Origin: an uncultured Bryobacterales bacterium
GTDB lineage: Bacteria > Acidobacteriota > Terriglobia > Bryobacterales > Bryobacteraceae
DNA: 35,868 nt
Direction: 5' to 3'
NCBI GenBank assembly: GCA_937959285.1
Contig: CALGAR010000015.1
Span: 1-35,868 of the forward strand
Positions within the stretch are counted from its first letter, which is position 1, and the number at the start of each line of letters is the position of its first letter. The translations under genes and the position numbers were made by a program. Under the pieces are notes generated by a model. The model was not told where the DNA came from, did not search any database, and saw only the letters and a list, made by a program, of their open reading frames with translations. This document shows positions 24,553 through 32,834 of this stretch, piece after piece.

Positions 24553-26632
24553 CTAAAGCCTCCTTGTGGAACGCACTGTCGATCGCCTGGCGGTAGGCGG
24601 ATTCCAGATGGCGAGTAAAAGTATTGGCGTCGGTGAGGCCAGCGGACTGTATATGCTCCCGCAGGCCAAACCGAAGGGAGCGGAGATACGCTCTGTCCGT
24701 GGCCATTTTTACAGCTCGATCCACGTATTCATCCGGTGTGGCCGCAATCCATTCCTGATCCAGGCGGCAACGCTTTAGCAGGCTGACGCCGACGCGGGAG
24801 ACGTGCGTCTGACCCTCCAGCGTAAGCACCGGGACTCCCATCCATAGCGCCTCGCAAGTTGTCGTTGTGCCGTGATAAGGGAAGGTATCGAGGGCAATGT
24901 CCACCTCATGGTATGCGGCGAGGTGATGAACATGCTTTGAACGGAAGCCCTCCAATCGCACACGCTGCGGATCAAAGCCAGCTTCCAGCAAACGCGAGGT
25001 GAAGATCTCCCGGGTATGCGGATCGCCGAGCGCCTTGTTCTTGAGCATGAGCACCGACCCGGGTACCCGCTGCAGGATGCGGCTCCAGAGCGAGAGCAGC
25101 GGCGGGTTGATCTTCGCAAAGTTGTTGAAGCAGCCGAAGGTGAAAGGCTTGTCCTTGAATTCGGGCAGCGGCGCGGCCGGATCCGGCTGATAGCAGAGAA
25201 AGCCGGAGGGCAGCCGCAGAAGCTGTTCCGTATGGAGAGATTCTGTCAATCCTCCCGGATCTGCCCACGAGTCTGTAATGCGGTAATCGATCGCTTCGAG
25301 ACCGGTGGTATTGGGATAGCCTAGCCAGGTCATCTGGATCGGAGCGGGTTTACGGGCGAAAACGAGAAGACGGTTACCGGAAGTGTGGCCGGCCAGATCG
25401 ATCAGAATATCGATCTCGTCCTTACGGATCTGCTCGGCAAGTTGTTCATCGCTCCAGGCAGTCGTATTGCGCCAGTGACTCCGTTCCTGAAACCGGGCTG
25501 TCATATCGTCGGGGGATCTGACATCGGAGTAGCAGAAGATTTCGAAATCGGCAGGATCGTGCGCCTCAATGACCGGTAGTGCAAAATAGCCTACCGAGTG
25601 ACGGCGGAAGTCGGGGGAGACATAGCCAACGCGGATCCGCGAGCTGTGGCGGCGGAAAGAAGTCCCTGCGAGCGCCAGATGAGCGGCATGACGCCTGCCC
25701 CATTCCCGATGCTCGGCTGCGATGGTTTCCGGTTCGAGAGCGGGATCATAATGCAGGGCGAAGAGAAAGGCGCTATGGCCCTCTGCAAACTCGGGCTTGA
25801 TGGAGAGGCCGCGGCGATAGCTGCCGAGAGCGGCCTTGATACGCCCCTGCGCTAGTAGAACATTGCCTAGATTGACGTGGGCTTCCGCCAGGCGCGGATC
25901 GAGGCGAATCGCGTTCTCAAAGCATGAGATAGCTTCACCGAGACGGTCCTGGTCAATTCGGACATTGCCGAGGTTTACATGCAATTGCGGGACATCAGGC
26001 CGCAAAGCGACGGCGCGTTCAAAGCTTGCGGCTGCCTCTGGTGTCATTCCAATCTGACGGTAAGCAATGCCAAGATTGCTATGAGCCATGGTGCATGCCG
26101 GGTCGAGATGGATGGCCCTTTGGTAGCACTCCACCGCCTCCTGTGTCCGGCCGTCGTCCCGGTATAGATTGCCCAGGTTATTGTGCGCCTCGACATGAAG
26201 AGGATTTGCCTTGATTGCCTCCTCGAAGCATCGCATCGCTTCGCGAAGCCTGCCCTGTTGCTGTCTGGTATTCCCCAAGTTGTAGAGCGCGTCAGCGCAA
26301 TTGGGGTCGAGAGTGAGGGCGCGCAAATAACAGGCAGCCGACTCTTCGAGAGCGCCTCGCCGCTGCCACAAGTTCCCTTGGAGCACATGATAGATGGGCT
26401 GCGATGGATTCACGGCCAGGGCTTCAGCGATGAGGCCGGCAGAGAGCTCCATGTCGTTGCACTGCAGCGCCAAGGTGGCGAGGAGGTAGAGCGCGTCGGA
26501 GTGACGGGGCTCATGTTCGAGAATACGGATGTATAGTTGCCGGGCTTCGTCCAAGAGACCGGCTTGATGGTGTTTCACAGCGACTGCGAGCGCTCGCTCT
26601 ATCCAACCTGGAGGGGCAGAGGTGATAGACAT
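24542..26632 (-). CDS. TPR protein with O-GlcNAc-transferase-like domain (GT41), copy 1
   Basis: The 696-residue protein has about eight to nine TPR units in residues 10-320 (for example ADALYNLGNTRQQQGRLREA, VEAHNNLGNLYRDDGRTQEA, AEAHVNLGNVLLAQGRIKAA) and a C-terminal OGT/SPINDLY-type catalytic region. Visible landmarks are RVGYVSPDFRRHSVGYF (His in the catalytic-base position of OGT), DLAGHTSGNRLLVFARKPAP, TWLGYPNTTGLEAIDYRITD, TFGCFNNFAKI, MLKNKALGD (Lys in the UDP-phosphate contact position) and DIALDTFPYHGTTTTCEAL. Such enzymes add GlcNAc-type sugars to Ser/Thr. With fliD, two methyltransferases and a Ser/Thr-rich flagellin nearby, flagellin is the likely acceptor (inferred). It heads an overlapping three-gene minus operon. 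Confidence 0.9.
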   Translation of the reverse strand: MSITSAPPGWIERALAVAVKHHQAGLLDEARQLYIRILEHEPRHSDALYLLATLALQCNDMELSAGLIAEALAVNPSQPIYHVLQGNLWQRRGALEESAACYLRALTLDPNCADALYNLGNTRQQQGRLREAMRCFEEAIKANPLHVEAHNNLGNLYRDDGRTQEAVECYQRAIHLDPACTMAHSNLGIAYRQIGMTPEAAASFERAVALRPDVPQLHVNLGNVRIDQDRLGEAISCFENAIRLDPRLAEAHVNLGNVLLAQGRIKAALGSYRRGLSIKPEFAEGHSAFLFALHYDPALEPETIAAEHREWGRRHAAHLALAGTSFRRHSSRIRVGYVSPDFRRHSVGYFALPVIEAHDPADFEIFCYSDVRSPDDMTARFQERSHWRNTTAWSDEQLAEQIRKDEIDILIDLAGHTSGNRLLVFARKPAPIQMTWLGYPNTTGLEAIDYRITDSWADPGGLTESLHTEQLLRLPSGFLCYQPDPAAPLPEFKDKPFTFGCFNNFAKINPPLLSLWSRILQRVPGSVLMLKNKALGDPHTREIFTSRLLEAGFDPQRVRLEGFRSKHVHHLAAYHEVDIALDTFPYHGTTTTCEALWMGVPVLTLEGQTHVSRVGVSLLKRCRLDQEWIAATPDEYVDRAVKMATDRAYLRSLRFGLREHIQSAGLTDANTFTRHLESAYRQAIDSAFHKEALVDN
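24559..24565 (-). promoter_or_regulatory. Shine-Dalgarno that supports a TTG start
   Basis: AAGGAGG on the minus strand is followed after 6 bp by TTG (24552). It lies within the 3' end of the TPR-OGT gene, so ribosomes can reinitiate on the methyltransferase. It decides the start, because no ATG or GTG is placed as well. Confidence 0.75.
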
Positions 26633-26811
26633 CCCTGCACTGATCGTCAGACAAAAGCGGAATCTGAATATCTCCCTCTCTTGGGAGGGATACGGACAGT
26701 CCCTAGAAGAACACCGATAAAAACTCAGCCCTCCGTCTTGCCCAAGGATGTTTTGGCGGCCGCTCTCTCCTTACCGCAGCTTGGTCGGATTCGTGCATAT
26801 TTCAGACTGCG
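26633..26811. promoter_or_regulatory. Divergent region between OGT operon and zinc exporter
   Basis: These 179 bp hold the presumed promoters of the minus OGT operon and the plus CDF gene. A hairpin TCCCTC-TCTTGG-GAGGGA lies at 26673-26690, about 40 bp upstream of the OGT ATG. ACCGATAA at 26713-26720 (plus) matches 7 of 8 bases of the sigma-28 -10 element but has no fitting -35. No recognisable metal-regulator operator was found. Confidence 0.4.
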
Positions 26812-27732
26812 ATGGAAAGACATCAGGGGGAACAGGTACGTGGCGGACACAGTCCCAACGAACGGCGAGTGAACAGCCGGCGCCTGAAGATCACGCTTGG
26901 ACTCGTTCTGGTCTACATGGTGGCTGAAATCATTGGCGGACTGTGGACGAACTCACTCGCGCTTCTGGCCGATGCCAGCCACATGGGGACCGACGCGGCT
27001 GCCTTGGGACTCTCCCTCTTTGCGGTATGGATCGCCCAGAGACCTGCTACTCCTCACAAGACATTCGGCTACTATCGGGCGGAAATTCTCGCGGCGTTGG
27101 TTAACGGAGTCGCCCTGGTTGTGGTTGCAATCTATATTTTCGTTGAGGCTTACCAACGGCTCATCTTGCCGCCCGCGGTTCAGGGACTGGACGTTATGGT
27201 AATCGCAGCCGGAGGTCTGGTTGTGAATATCATTTCGCTGCGAATTTTAGGCAACGGCAAGTCGGAAAGCTTGAACGTTCGCGGTGCCTGGCTTCACGTC
27301 TTCACAGATGCGCTTGGCAGCAGCGGCGCCATCCTCGCAGGGCTCTTGGTATGGCGCTTGGAATGGAATTGGGCCGACCCCGCACTGGCGGTTTTGATCG
27401 GCTTGCTTGTCATGTACTCATCGTGGTCCCTGCTCAAAGAGAGTGTCTCGGTGCTGATGGAGTCTGCACCCGGCGATATTGATGTCGATCAGGTTCGAAA
27501 TAGCATCCGTTCCGTTCCCGGCGTGCTGGCAATCCATGATCTTCATGTTTGGATGATCTCAAGCGGCATTGTCTCCATGTCCGCCCATGTCGTCGCGGCC
27601 GAAAATCAGGTCAAGTCCGTCGTGGAAGATATCTCAAGAATGGTCAGAGAACGCTTTGACATTAATCACACCACCATTCAGATCGAGACGCCGGAAGGCT
27701 GTATCGGATGCGAGGGCATCGCTCACCGGTAG
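26812..27732 (+). CDS. Cation diffusion facilitator, CzcD/ZitB-like zinc exporter
   Basis: The 306-residue inner-membrane antiporter has six predicted transmembrane helices and the CDF cytoplasmic tail. It aligns by eye along its length with CzcD: NERRVNSRRLKITLGLVLVY, TNSLALLADASHM, KTFGYYRAEILAALVNG, SLNVRGAWLHVFTDALGS, DVDQVRNSIRSVPGVLAIHDLHVWMISSG, and HTTIQIE. The metal site is formed by His57-x3-Asp61 in helix 2 and His162-x3-Asp166 in helix 5, the HDHD set typical of Zn(2+)-selective members (Cd possible). Start ATG 26812 has a weak ribosome site, but the N-terminal HSPNERR resembles the CzcD N-terminus. It stands alone between two OGT genes on the opposite strand and converges on the second with a 16-bp gap. 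Confidence 0.9.
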   Translation: MERHQGEQVRGGHSPNERRVNSRRLKITLGLVLVYMVAEIIGGLWTNSLALLADASHMGTDAAALGLSLFAVWIAQRPATPHKTFGYYRAEILAALVNGVALVVVAIYIFVEAYQRLILPPAVQGLDVMVIAAGGLVVNIISLRILGNGKSESLNVRGAWLHVFTDALGSSGAILAGLLVWRLEWNWADPALAVLIGLLVMYSSWSLLKESVSVLMESAPGDIDVDQVRNSIRSVPGVLAIHDLHVWMISSGIVSMSAHVVAAENQVKSVVEDISRMVRERFDINHTTIQIETPEGCIGCEGIAHR

Positions 27733-27748
27733 GAAATAGCTGCTCCGC

Positions 27749-29890
27749 TTAACCGCAAGTAGAGAGAAAGGTCTTCCATATCTCCCGGTACGCTCTTTCC
27801 ATATCCCGAGCGAATGCAACGTTGTCTGTAAGACTGCTTCCGAGAAGCGTTTGACGAGTTGCCGCGCGGCCTCTTTCTGCCGCTTGAACCGCCAGAGCCA
27901 CATACTCATCCGGCGTTCTCGCAATCCATTCTCCTAAACCGCTCTGCTCGAGCAAACTCACCCCAACTCGAGATACATGAGCGCGACCGGCGAGCGTGAC
28001 TACCGGGACACCCATCAGCAGAGCGTCGCACGTCGTTGTCGTGCCGTGATAGGGGAAAGTGTCAAGCGCCACGTCAACCTGGTTGTAAGCCATCAGCCGC
28101 TCGCGGTCGGGCAGATACGGCAGGAAAGCCAGACGCCTGGAGTCTACGCCGCGCTCTTCAAAGGCTCTCGAGTAGCGGTCGCGGATGGATTGCTCGCGCA
28201 GTCCCTTACCTTTCAGCAGTAACCGGGACCCCGGAGCGCCGATCAGAATGCGAGCCCACAAATCTATCAGCGGTTCATTGATCTTGGCCAGATTGTTGAA
28301 GCAGCCGAAGGTGAATGGGCCTTGAGGAGGTTGAAGCGGCGGAACGCTGTCCGGCCAGTAGCAGAGAAAGGTCTTCGGAAGCCTCAGCAGACGTTCCGAG
28401 TGAAGAGGCTCGGTCTGTCCTAGCGGATCCGCCCATGAGTCCGTAATCCGGTAATCGATTGTGTCAAGGCCGGTTGTATTGGGATACCCCAACCAGGTGA
28501 TCTGTAACGGCGCCGGTTTTCTGGCAAAGACGAGGAGCCGGTTACTGGAGGTGTGGCCGGCGAGATCGACGAGAATGTCAATTTCGTCGCGGCGGATTTG
28601 ATCGGTCAATTCCTCGTCCGTCAAACGAGAGGAGTCCCGCCAGTGATCCGACAAGAGTCGGAACTCCGCAGTGAAGTCGTCTCGCTTTAGATTGTCCGCA
28701 TAACAAAACACCTCAACTTCGAGGCGGTCGTGAGCGGCCAGCAAAGGACGGAGGAAGAAGGCTACCGAATGCCTCCGGAAATCAGCCGACACATAGCCAA
28801 TGCGCAGCCGGCGGCCGGGGTCTTTGACGGAGAGCAGCTTCGGTCGGCTGGGGCGCAGTGGCAGAGCATGCCGCTCGTTCCAGGCGCGGTGCTCGGCAAA
28901 GATCGTCTCGGGAGGAATGGAAGGGCTGTAGTGCAGGGTGAGCAGATAGTTGCTGTGATCGGTCGCCCGCTCCGGATGGAGGGTTATGAGGCGGCGGGCT
29001 GATTGGATGGCCTCCTCGGTTTCGCCGCGCAACAAGTGGACGTAGGTGAGATTAGCGAGAGTAAGGCGGGCGTCTGGCGCGAGATGAATCGATTTGCAGC
29101 AGGCGCTGAGAGCCTCATCGAGCAAACCAAGGTCAGCGAGGGAAGGAGCCAGATTGGCCCAGGTTTCGGCTGAATTCGGGTGAAGAACGAGGGCTTGCCT
29201 GTAACTGGCAACAGCCTCTGTGTCACGGCCCAGCAGGTGAAGGGCCCCGCCCAGATTAGCGTGTGCCTGATAGTAATCCGGGCGGTGCGAGATGGCTCGC
29301 CGGTAAAGATCGATCGCCTTGAGCGGATCGCCGTGGAACTGCTCCATGAGGGCGAGGTTATTGAGGGCTTCAACGTAATCCGGCTTGAGACGCACCGCCT
29401 CCTGATAGCACTCAAGAGCCAGTTTCGTTTCTCCGAGCGGCCGGTATGCATTGCCAAGATTGAGCCATACGGAAGGCAGATCAGGCCGCAGAAGCCTGGC
29501 TTTAAGGAAGCAGTCGCGGGCCTCTGCATGGCGGCCGAGCGCCGCGAGAGTATTGCCCAGTGAGAATAGAGCTTCAAAGTATCCAGGCTTTAAGTGCAGG
29601 GCTCGCTGGTAAGACAGAACTGCGCCTTCATGATTTCCGACAGCCTCTTGAATGGCTCCGAGACTCAAGTGAAAGAGGGGCTGTTCCGGAGCTGCCTGCG
29701 TCGCCTTGTCAATTAGTTCGAGAGCGTTGGACAGGTCGCCCGACTGCTGGCAAAGAAGACCCAGCAGATGAAGGGCGTCGGGCTGATCGGGATTGGCGGA
29801 CAGTATAGCCTGGTACAACCGGCGGGCTTCGGCAAGGCGGCCGGCGCGATGATGCTCGACGGCGGTTTCAAGGGAAGGAGTCGCAATCAT
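27749..29890 (-). CDS. TPR protein with O-GlcNAc-transferase-like domain (GT41), copy 2
   Basis: This 713-residue protein is a paralogue of the one at 24542-26632. TPRs fill residues 5 to about 320 (PDALHLLGLLCQQSGDLSNA, EALFSLGNTLAALGRHAEA, VEALNNLALMEQFHGDPLKA). The catalytic part shows RIGYVSADFRRHSVAFF, DLAGHTSSNRLLVFARKPAP, TWLGYPNTTGLDTIDYRITD, TFGCFNNLAKI, LLLKGKGLRE and DVALDTFPYHGTTTTCDAL, so the His and Lys of the OGT site are kept. It lies immediately downstream of the flagellin gene, after a strong terminator, so it needs either read-through or its own promoter in 29891-29924. Two complete copies suggest two acceptor proteins, two sugars or sequential transfer. The ATG at 29890 has only a weak ribosome site. 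Confidence 0.9.
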   Translation of the reverse strand: MIATPSLETAVEHHRAGRLAEARRLYQAILSANPDQPDALHLLGLLCQQSGDLSNALELIDKATQAAPEQPLFHLSLGAIQEAVGNHEGAVLSYQRALHLKPGYFEALFSLGNTLAALGRHAEARDCFLKARLLRPDLPSVWLNLGNAYRPLGETKLALECYQEAVRLKPDYVEALNNLALMEQFHGDPLKAIDLYRRAISHRPDYYQAHANLGGALHLLGRDTEAVASYRQALVLHPNSAETWANLAPSLADLGLLDEALSACCKSIHLAPDARLTLANLTYVHLLRGETEEAIQSARRLITLHPERATDHSNYLLTLHYSPSIPPETIFAEHRAWNERHALPLRPSRPKLLSVKDPGRRLRIGYVSADFRRHSVAFFLRPLLAAHDRLEVEVFCYADNLKRDDFTAEFRLLSDHWRDSSRLTDEELTDQIRRDEIDILVDLAGHTSSNRLLVFARKPAPLQITWLGYPNTTGLDTIDYRITDSWADPLGQTEPLHSERLLRLPKTFLCYWPDSVPPLQPPQGPFTFGCFNNLAKINEPLIDLWARILIGAPGSRLLLKGKGLREQSIRDRYSRAFEERGVDSRRLAFLPYLPDRERLMAYNQVDVALDTFPYHGTTTTCDALLMGVPVVTLAGRAHVSRVGVSLLEQSGLGEWIARTPDEYVALAVQAAERGRAATRQTLLGSSLTDNVAFARDMERAYREIWKTFLSTCG

Positions 29891-29912
29891 CTGAATGGTG
29901 GATCGACACCTT

Positions 29913-29961
29913 GCAAAAGAAAGATTAGCGGGCGCCGCACCATGGAAACGGCGCCTGCTAA
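29913..29961 (-). terminator. Rho-independent terminator of the flagellin gene
   Basis: Read on the minus strand, TTAGCAGGCGCCG (29961-29949) pairs with CGGCGCCCGCTAA (29937-29925): 13 positions with one mismatch and an 11-nt loop. TCTTTCTTTTG follows immediately as the U-rich tail. It begins 27 bp after the flagellin stop. It separates the highly expressed flagellin gene from the TPR-OGT copy 2. Confidence 0.85.
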
Positions 29962-29987
29962 TAATGGGGAGTTGAGGAGGTCAGTGA

Positions 29988-32741
29988 TTATCCGCGAAGG
30001 AGTGCAAGCACGGCATTGGGCGCTGAGTTAGCCTGCGCCAATGCTGCGATGCCAGCCTGGATTGCAATCTGGGCCTTGGTCAGGTTAGCCGCTTCAGCTG
30101 CAAGATCCGCATCGCGAATTCGCGATTCAGCGGCCGCGATGTTCGACAGCTGCGACTGCGCCAGATTCACAGCGTACGCGAACTGGTTCTGACCACGGCC
30201 GACGACACCTTGTGCGTGGCCGAGTCTGGTCACGGCTTCCGCCAGGGCGGTAACAGCGGCCTGAGCGCCACTGAGGGTGGAGATATCAAGCTGGCCGCCT
30301 CCGCTCGATTGCGTCGCCGAATTGATGATCCCTTGACCGAGCGTAGTTGACCCGGTGGAGCCATCGTAAATGCCAGTCTCGGCTGCAGCGGTAGAAGTCG
30401 CCGAAGTACCGAGGGCAACTTTGAAGTTCTGAAGAGTACTCAGAAAACGGATGCCCTCTTCGCTGCCGTCTGCGTTCTGCTCTTTCACGGCGACGATCTT
30501 CTTTAGCGTCGGATCTCCGGATTGTTGCAGAGCTTCATTGATCGCTTTGACCGCCTCGTCCACAGTGCGGGCATTTCGGACCGTGGAGTCGTTTTGCAGA
30601 ACCACCGACAGGCTCCGTTCAAGTCCTTGCGGATCGAGGGCGGAGATGGTGATGGTTTGGTCTGAATTGCCGTTACGCAGCGCTGAGAAACTGAAGACCT
30701 CATTATTATTGCCGACGCCGGTGGTGTAAGCGCCTCCGGAGTTTACTGTGCTCTTGTCGGCGTAATTGGAATCTCCGACGGTGAACCCAAGCGTCGAATT
30801 GATGGAATTGCTTGCATCCTGGATGGTGATCTTGGTGTTGTGGGCGCCGGTGATGATGATTCGATCGCCCAAAACATCGACGTTGCCGTTAGAACCGATG
30901 AGCGCTTGAATATCGGCTTCGATCTGGGTGATGTCGACTGCCGTGCCGGTGGTGATGGTCCCGGTGATGGTGGGGCCTCCATTGATGCTGAAGGCAAAGA
31001 CATTGTTGGAGGTAGTGATGTTGGCGGTTGTCCCCGCCGTTGTGCCGTAAATAGCGTCGGCGTAGTTGCCGGTGAAAGCGGTTCCGGCGCCGGTGGAGGC
31101 ATCGCTGCCGAAGCCGAAAGTTCCGACTGCGCCGGTTGCGATCGCATTCAGGCGGAACGCAGTGCCGGAGCTGTTGGTGATGGTGATTGCACCGCCCGAC
31201 TCAGTTGCATAGAAGCCAGCGGCGTTCAATTCACTATTGGCCGCAAAAGCGGCGTTGAACGCATCCCGCAAGGCGGTGGCTGTGGCCGAGACAAGGTTTG
31301 TGACAGTGATGGAAGTCTTCGCACCGCCGCTAAGGGAAAATTCGAACGTCTGTGTGGAGCTGGTGGTTACGGTGGCGACAGAACCTGTGATGCTCGTGTA
31401 GTCGAAAGATGTCGCCGTCGGCGAGCTAAGCTTGAAGGTGCCGAGGCCGAGGAGGTTATCGGTATCGCCAGCCGCCTGCACATCAAGCCGGCCTCCACGG
31501 CTCGAACGGAAGACCAGAGCTTGGCCGTTCGTCGGGGTGTCGAGAGTGATACCCGCGGCCTTCAGAGTTTCGTTGGCGTCCACCAGCGCCTTCAGCTCGT
31601 TATAGATGTCAGCGCCTGTCGTAGTGCCGCGCGTGATGCCGATCGTGAGATCGACGGGGGCGGAGAGACCTGCACCTTGGATACGAACAATGATGTTCGC
31701 CGCGCCGGAGCCCGTTGTGGTGGCGTTACTGACAGCCGAGCCGCCAACCAGTATTGTTTCCAGATCCTTGCCGGTAGCGCCGTCTGCGAAGTTGCCGAGA
31801 ATTGCGTTTGAGACCCGGTCGCCCGCTTCCACCTGGAAAGCTCCGTTCGAGCTGATGAAACCGATCCGCTCTTTCACGGTTCCGTCCGGGTTCGTATCGG
31901 TGACGACAACCGCTTTGATATTGGCGTTCTTGAAAGCCGTGGCCGCGGCGCTGCCTCCGTTACCGGCCGTTTCGATGGCCGAGTTCAGGGCGGTTACCAG
32001 TGTGGACGTATCGGTAATGCCAGCCAGGTTTACAGAAACCTTGATGGCATTGTCGTCCGAGAAGCCCGCGCCCCGGAAGTAAAAGTCGCTGAAGCCGGAA
32101 ACCGCCAGGGAGTTCTTGTTGGTCGTGTCGTTCAGGATGTTCTGAACGCTGGTGCTGGAACTGGTGCTGAGATCCGTGCCTTCGATACTGGCTGCACGAA
32201 CACCGGACAGACCAAGGCTTTGGGCATCGACGGTGGATGCGCTGAGATCGACCGCTACCGAACCGTTGGAGATTTCGCTGATTCCGCCGCTCGACTTGCC
32301 GCCGCCAATGAACACCGAGAGGTTTTTTGCAAAGAAACCGCCCGTGTTCAGGCCAATTGCCTGCGCCTGTCGATTAATTTCTGAAATTACGCTCTGGAAC
32401 TCGGCGTTAAGAACCGTGCGGGATCCGGTGAAGGTACCGGAAGCGGATTGCGTCGCCAGAGTGCGGGCCCGGTCCAGGAGCTTTGAAATGTTGCTGAGGC
32501 CGCCGTCGATGATCTGTAACTGGCTCAGACCGTCATTGGCGTTGCGAACACCCTGCGTCAATACCGAAATATCGGAACGGTAGGCGTTGGCGATCGCCAG
32601 TCCGGCAGCGTCGTCGCCGCTGGCGACAATGCGCAGACCGGAGGTGACGCGACTAATGGTTTTGGCCTGCAGTTCGTTGCTAAGGCGCAGATTCTCCTGG
32701 GCCTGCATCGACGCGATATTCGTATTGATCTGAAAAGCCAT
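29988..32741 (-). CDS. fliC: Flagellin, unusually long (917 aa)
   Basis: This is the filament protein, exported by the flagellar type III apparatus. The conserved N-terminal D0/D1 region (residues 1 to about 140) shows INTNIASMQAQENLRLS, RVTSGLRIVASGDDAAGLAI and DGLSQLQIIDGGLSNIS. The conserved C-terminal region (about 830-917) shows LGHAQGVVGRGQNQFAYAVN and AAESRIRDADLAAEAANLTKA. The roughly 690-residue middle is Ser/Thr/Ala/Gly-rich, Cys-free, and contains repeated flagellin-IN-like units (for example QTFEFSLSGGAKTSITV and NVFAFSINGGPTITGTI). Common flagellins have about 270-500 residues, so this filament should have large outer domains. AAGGAG (32753-32748) is 6 bp before the ATG. The leader carries a CsrA-type hairpin. 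The adjacent OGT-like genes suggest O-glycosylation of the central domain. Confidence 0.95.
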   Translation of the reverse strand: MAFQINTNIASMQAQENLRLSNELQAKTISRVTSGLRIVASGDDAAGLAIANAYRSDISVLTQGVRNANDGLSQLQIIDGGLSNISKLLDRARTLATQSASGTFTGSRTVLNAEFQSVISEINRQAQAIGLNTGGFFAKNLSVFIGGGKSSGGISEISNGSVAVDLSASTVDAQSLGLSGVRAASIEGTDLSTSSSTSVQNILNDTTNKNSLAVSGFSDFYFRGAGFSDDNAIKVSVNLAGITDTSTLVTALNSAIETAGNGGSAAATAFKNANIKAVVVTDTNPDGTVKERIGFISSNGAFQVEAGDRVSNAILGNFADGATGKDLETILVGGSAVSNATTTGSGAANIIVRIQGAGLSAPVDLTIGITRGTTTGADIYNELKALVDANETLKAAGITLDTPTNGQALVFRSSRGGRLDVQAAGDTDNLLGLGTFKLSSPTATSFDYTSITGSVATVTTSSTQTFEFSLSGGAKTSITVTNLVSATATALRDAFNAAFAANSELNAAGFYATESGGAITITNSSGTAFRLNAIATGAVGTFGFGSDASTGAGTAFTGNYADAIYGTTAGTTANITTSNNVFAFSINGGPTITGTITTGTAVDITQIEADIQALIGSNGNVDVLGDRIIITGAHNTKITIQDASNSINSTLGFTVGDSNYADKSTVNSGGAYTTGVGNNNEVFSFSALRNGNSDQTITISALDPQGLERSLSVVLQNDSTVRNARTVDEAVKAINEALQQSGDPTLKKIVAVKEQNADGSEEGIRFLSTLQNFKVALGTSATSTAAAETGIYDGSTGSTTLGQGIINSATQSSGGGQLDISTLSGAQAAVTALAEAVTRLGHAQGVVGRGQNQFAYAVNLAQSQLSNIAAAESRIRDADLAAEAANLTKAQIAIQAGIAALAQANSAPNAVLALLRG

Positions 32742-32747
32742 TCTTCT

Positions 32748-32753
32748 CTCCTT
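32748..32753 (-). promoter_or_regulatory. Flagellin Shine-Dalgarno, probable second CsrA site
   Basis: AAGGAG 6 bp before the flagellin ATG contains the GGA core needed for CsrA binding. It lies 22 nt (GGA to GGA) from the hairpin-loop GGA at 32771-32773. CsrA bridging both would occlude the ribosome site, as known for hag of Bacillus subtilis. Confidence 0.65.
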
Positions 32754-32763
32754 GAAAATCTCA

Positions 32764-32781
32764 CCGGAAATCCATTCCCGG
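32764..32781 (-). promoter_or_regulatory. CsrA-type binding hairpin in the flagellin leader
   Basis: On the minus strand CCGGGAA-TGGA-TTTCCGG forms a 7-bp stem (one G-U pair) with GGA exposed in a 4-nt loop, the structure CsrA prefers. It lies 22 nt before the flagellin ATG. csrA itself is encoded 86 bp upstream, and fliW beyond it. Binding is predicted, not shown. Confidence 0.65.
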
Positions 32782-32784
32782 CCC

Positions 32785-32813
32785 TGGAAGAGCGGGGACA
32801 GGTCGCTCTTCCA
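32785..32813 (-). other. Perfect 9-bp hairpin in the csrA-flagellin leader
   Basis: On the minus strand TGGAAGAGC (32813-32805) pairs perfectly with GCTCTTCCA (32793-32785) around an 11-nt loop. No U-run follows, so it is not an intrinsic terminator. If transcription starts near 32815 it would sit at the extreme 5' end of the flagellin mRNA and may protect it from decay. Confidence 0.55.
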
Positions 32814-32818
32814 CGAGG

Positions 32819-32834
32819 CCCTTATCGGTAAGGG
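32819..32834 (-). promoter_or_regulatory. Palindrome containing a sigma-28-like -10 element
   Basis: The minus strand reads CCCTTA-CCGA-TAAGGG, a perfect 6-bp inverted repeat. It includes ACCGATAA (32829-32822), one base off the sigma-28 -10 consensus GCCGATAA. No good TAAAGTTT-like -35 was found at 11-13 bp upstream, so promoter function is uncertain. It would give flagellin its own transcript apart from csrA. Confidence 0.4.

Noticed and set aside
30840..31811. Plus-strand open frame of 323 codons
   Set aside because: It is antisense to the flagellin middle region; its Gly/Arg/Ala-rich composition is that of a shadow frame.
32785..32813. Hairpin considered as a csrA terminator
   Set aside because: The sequence after the stem on the minus strand is AGGGCCGGG, without a U-tract.
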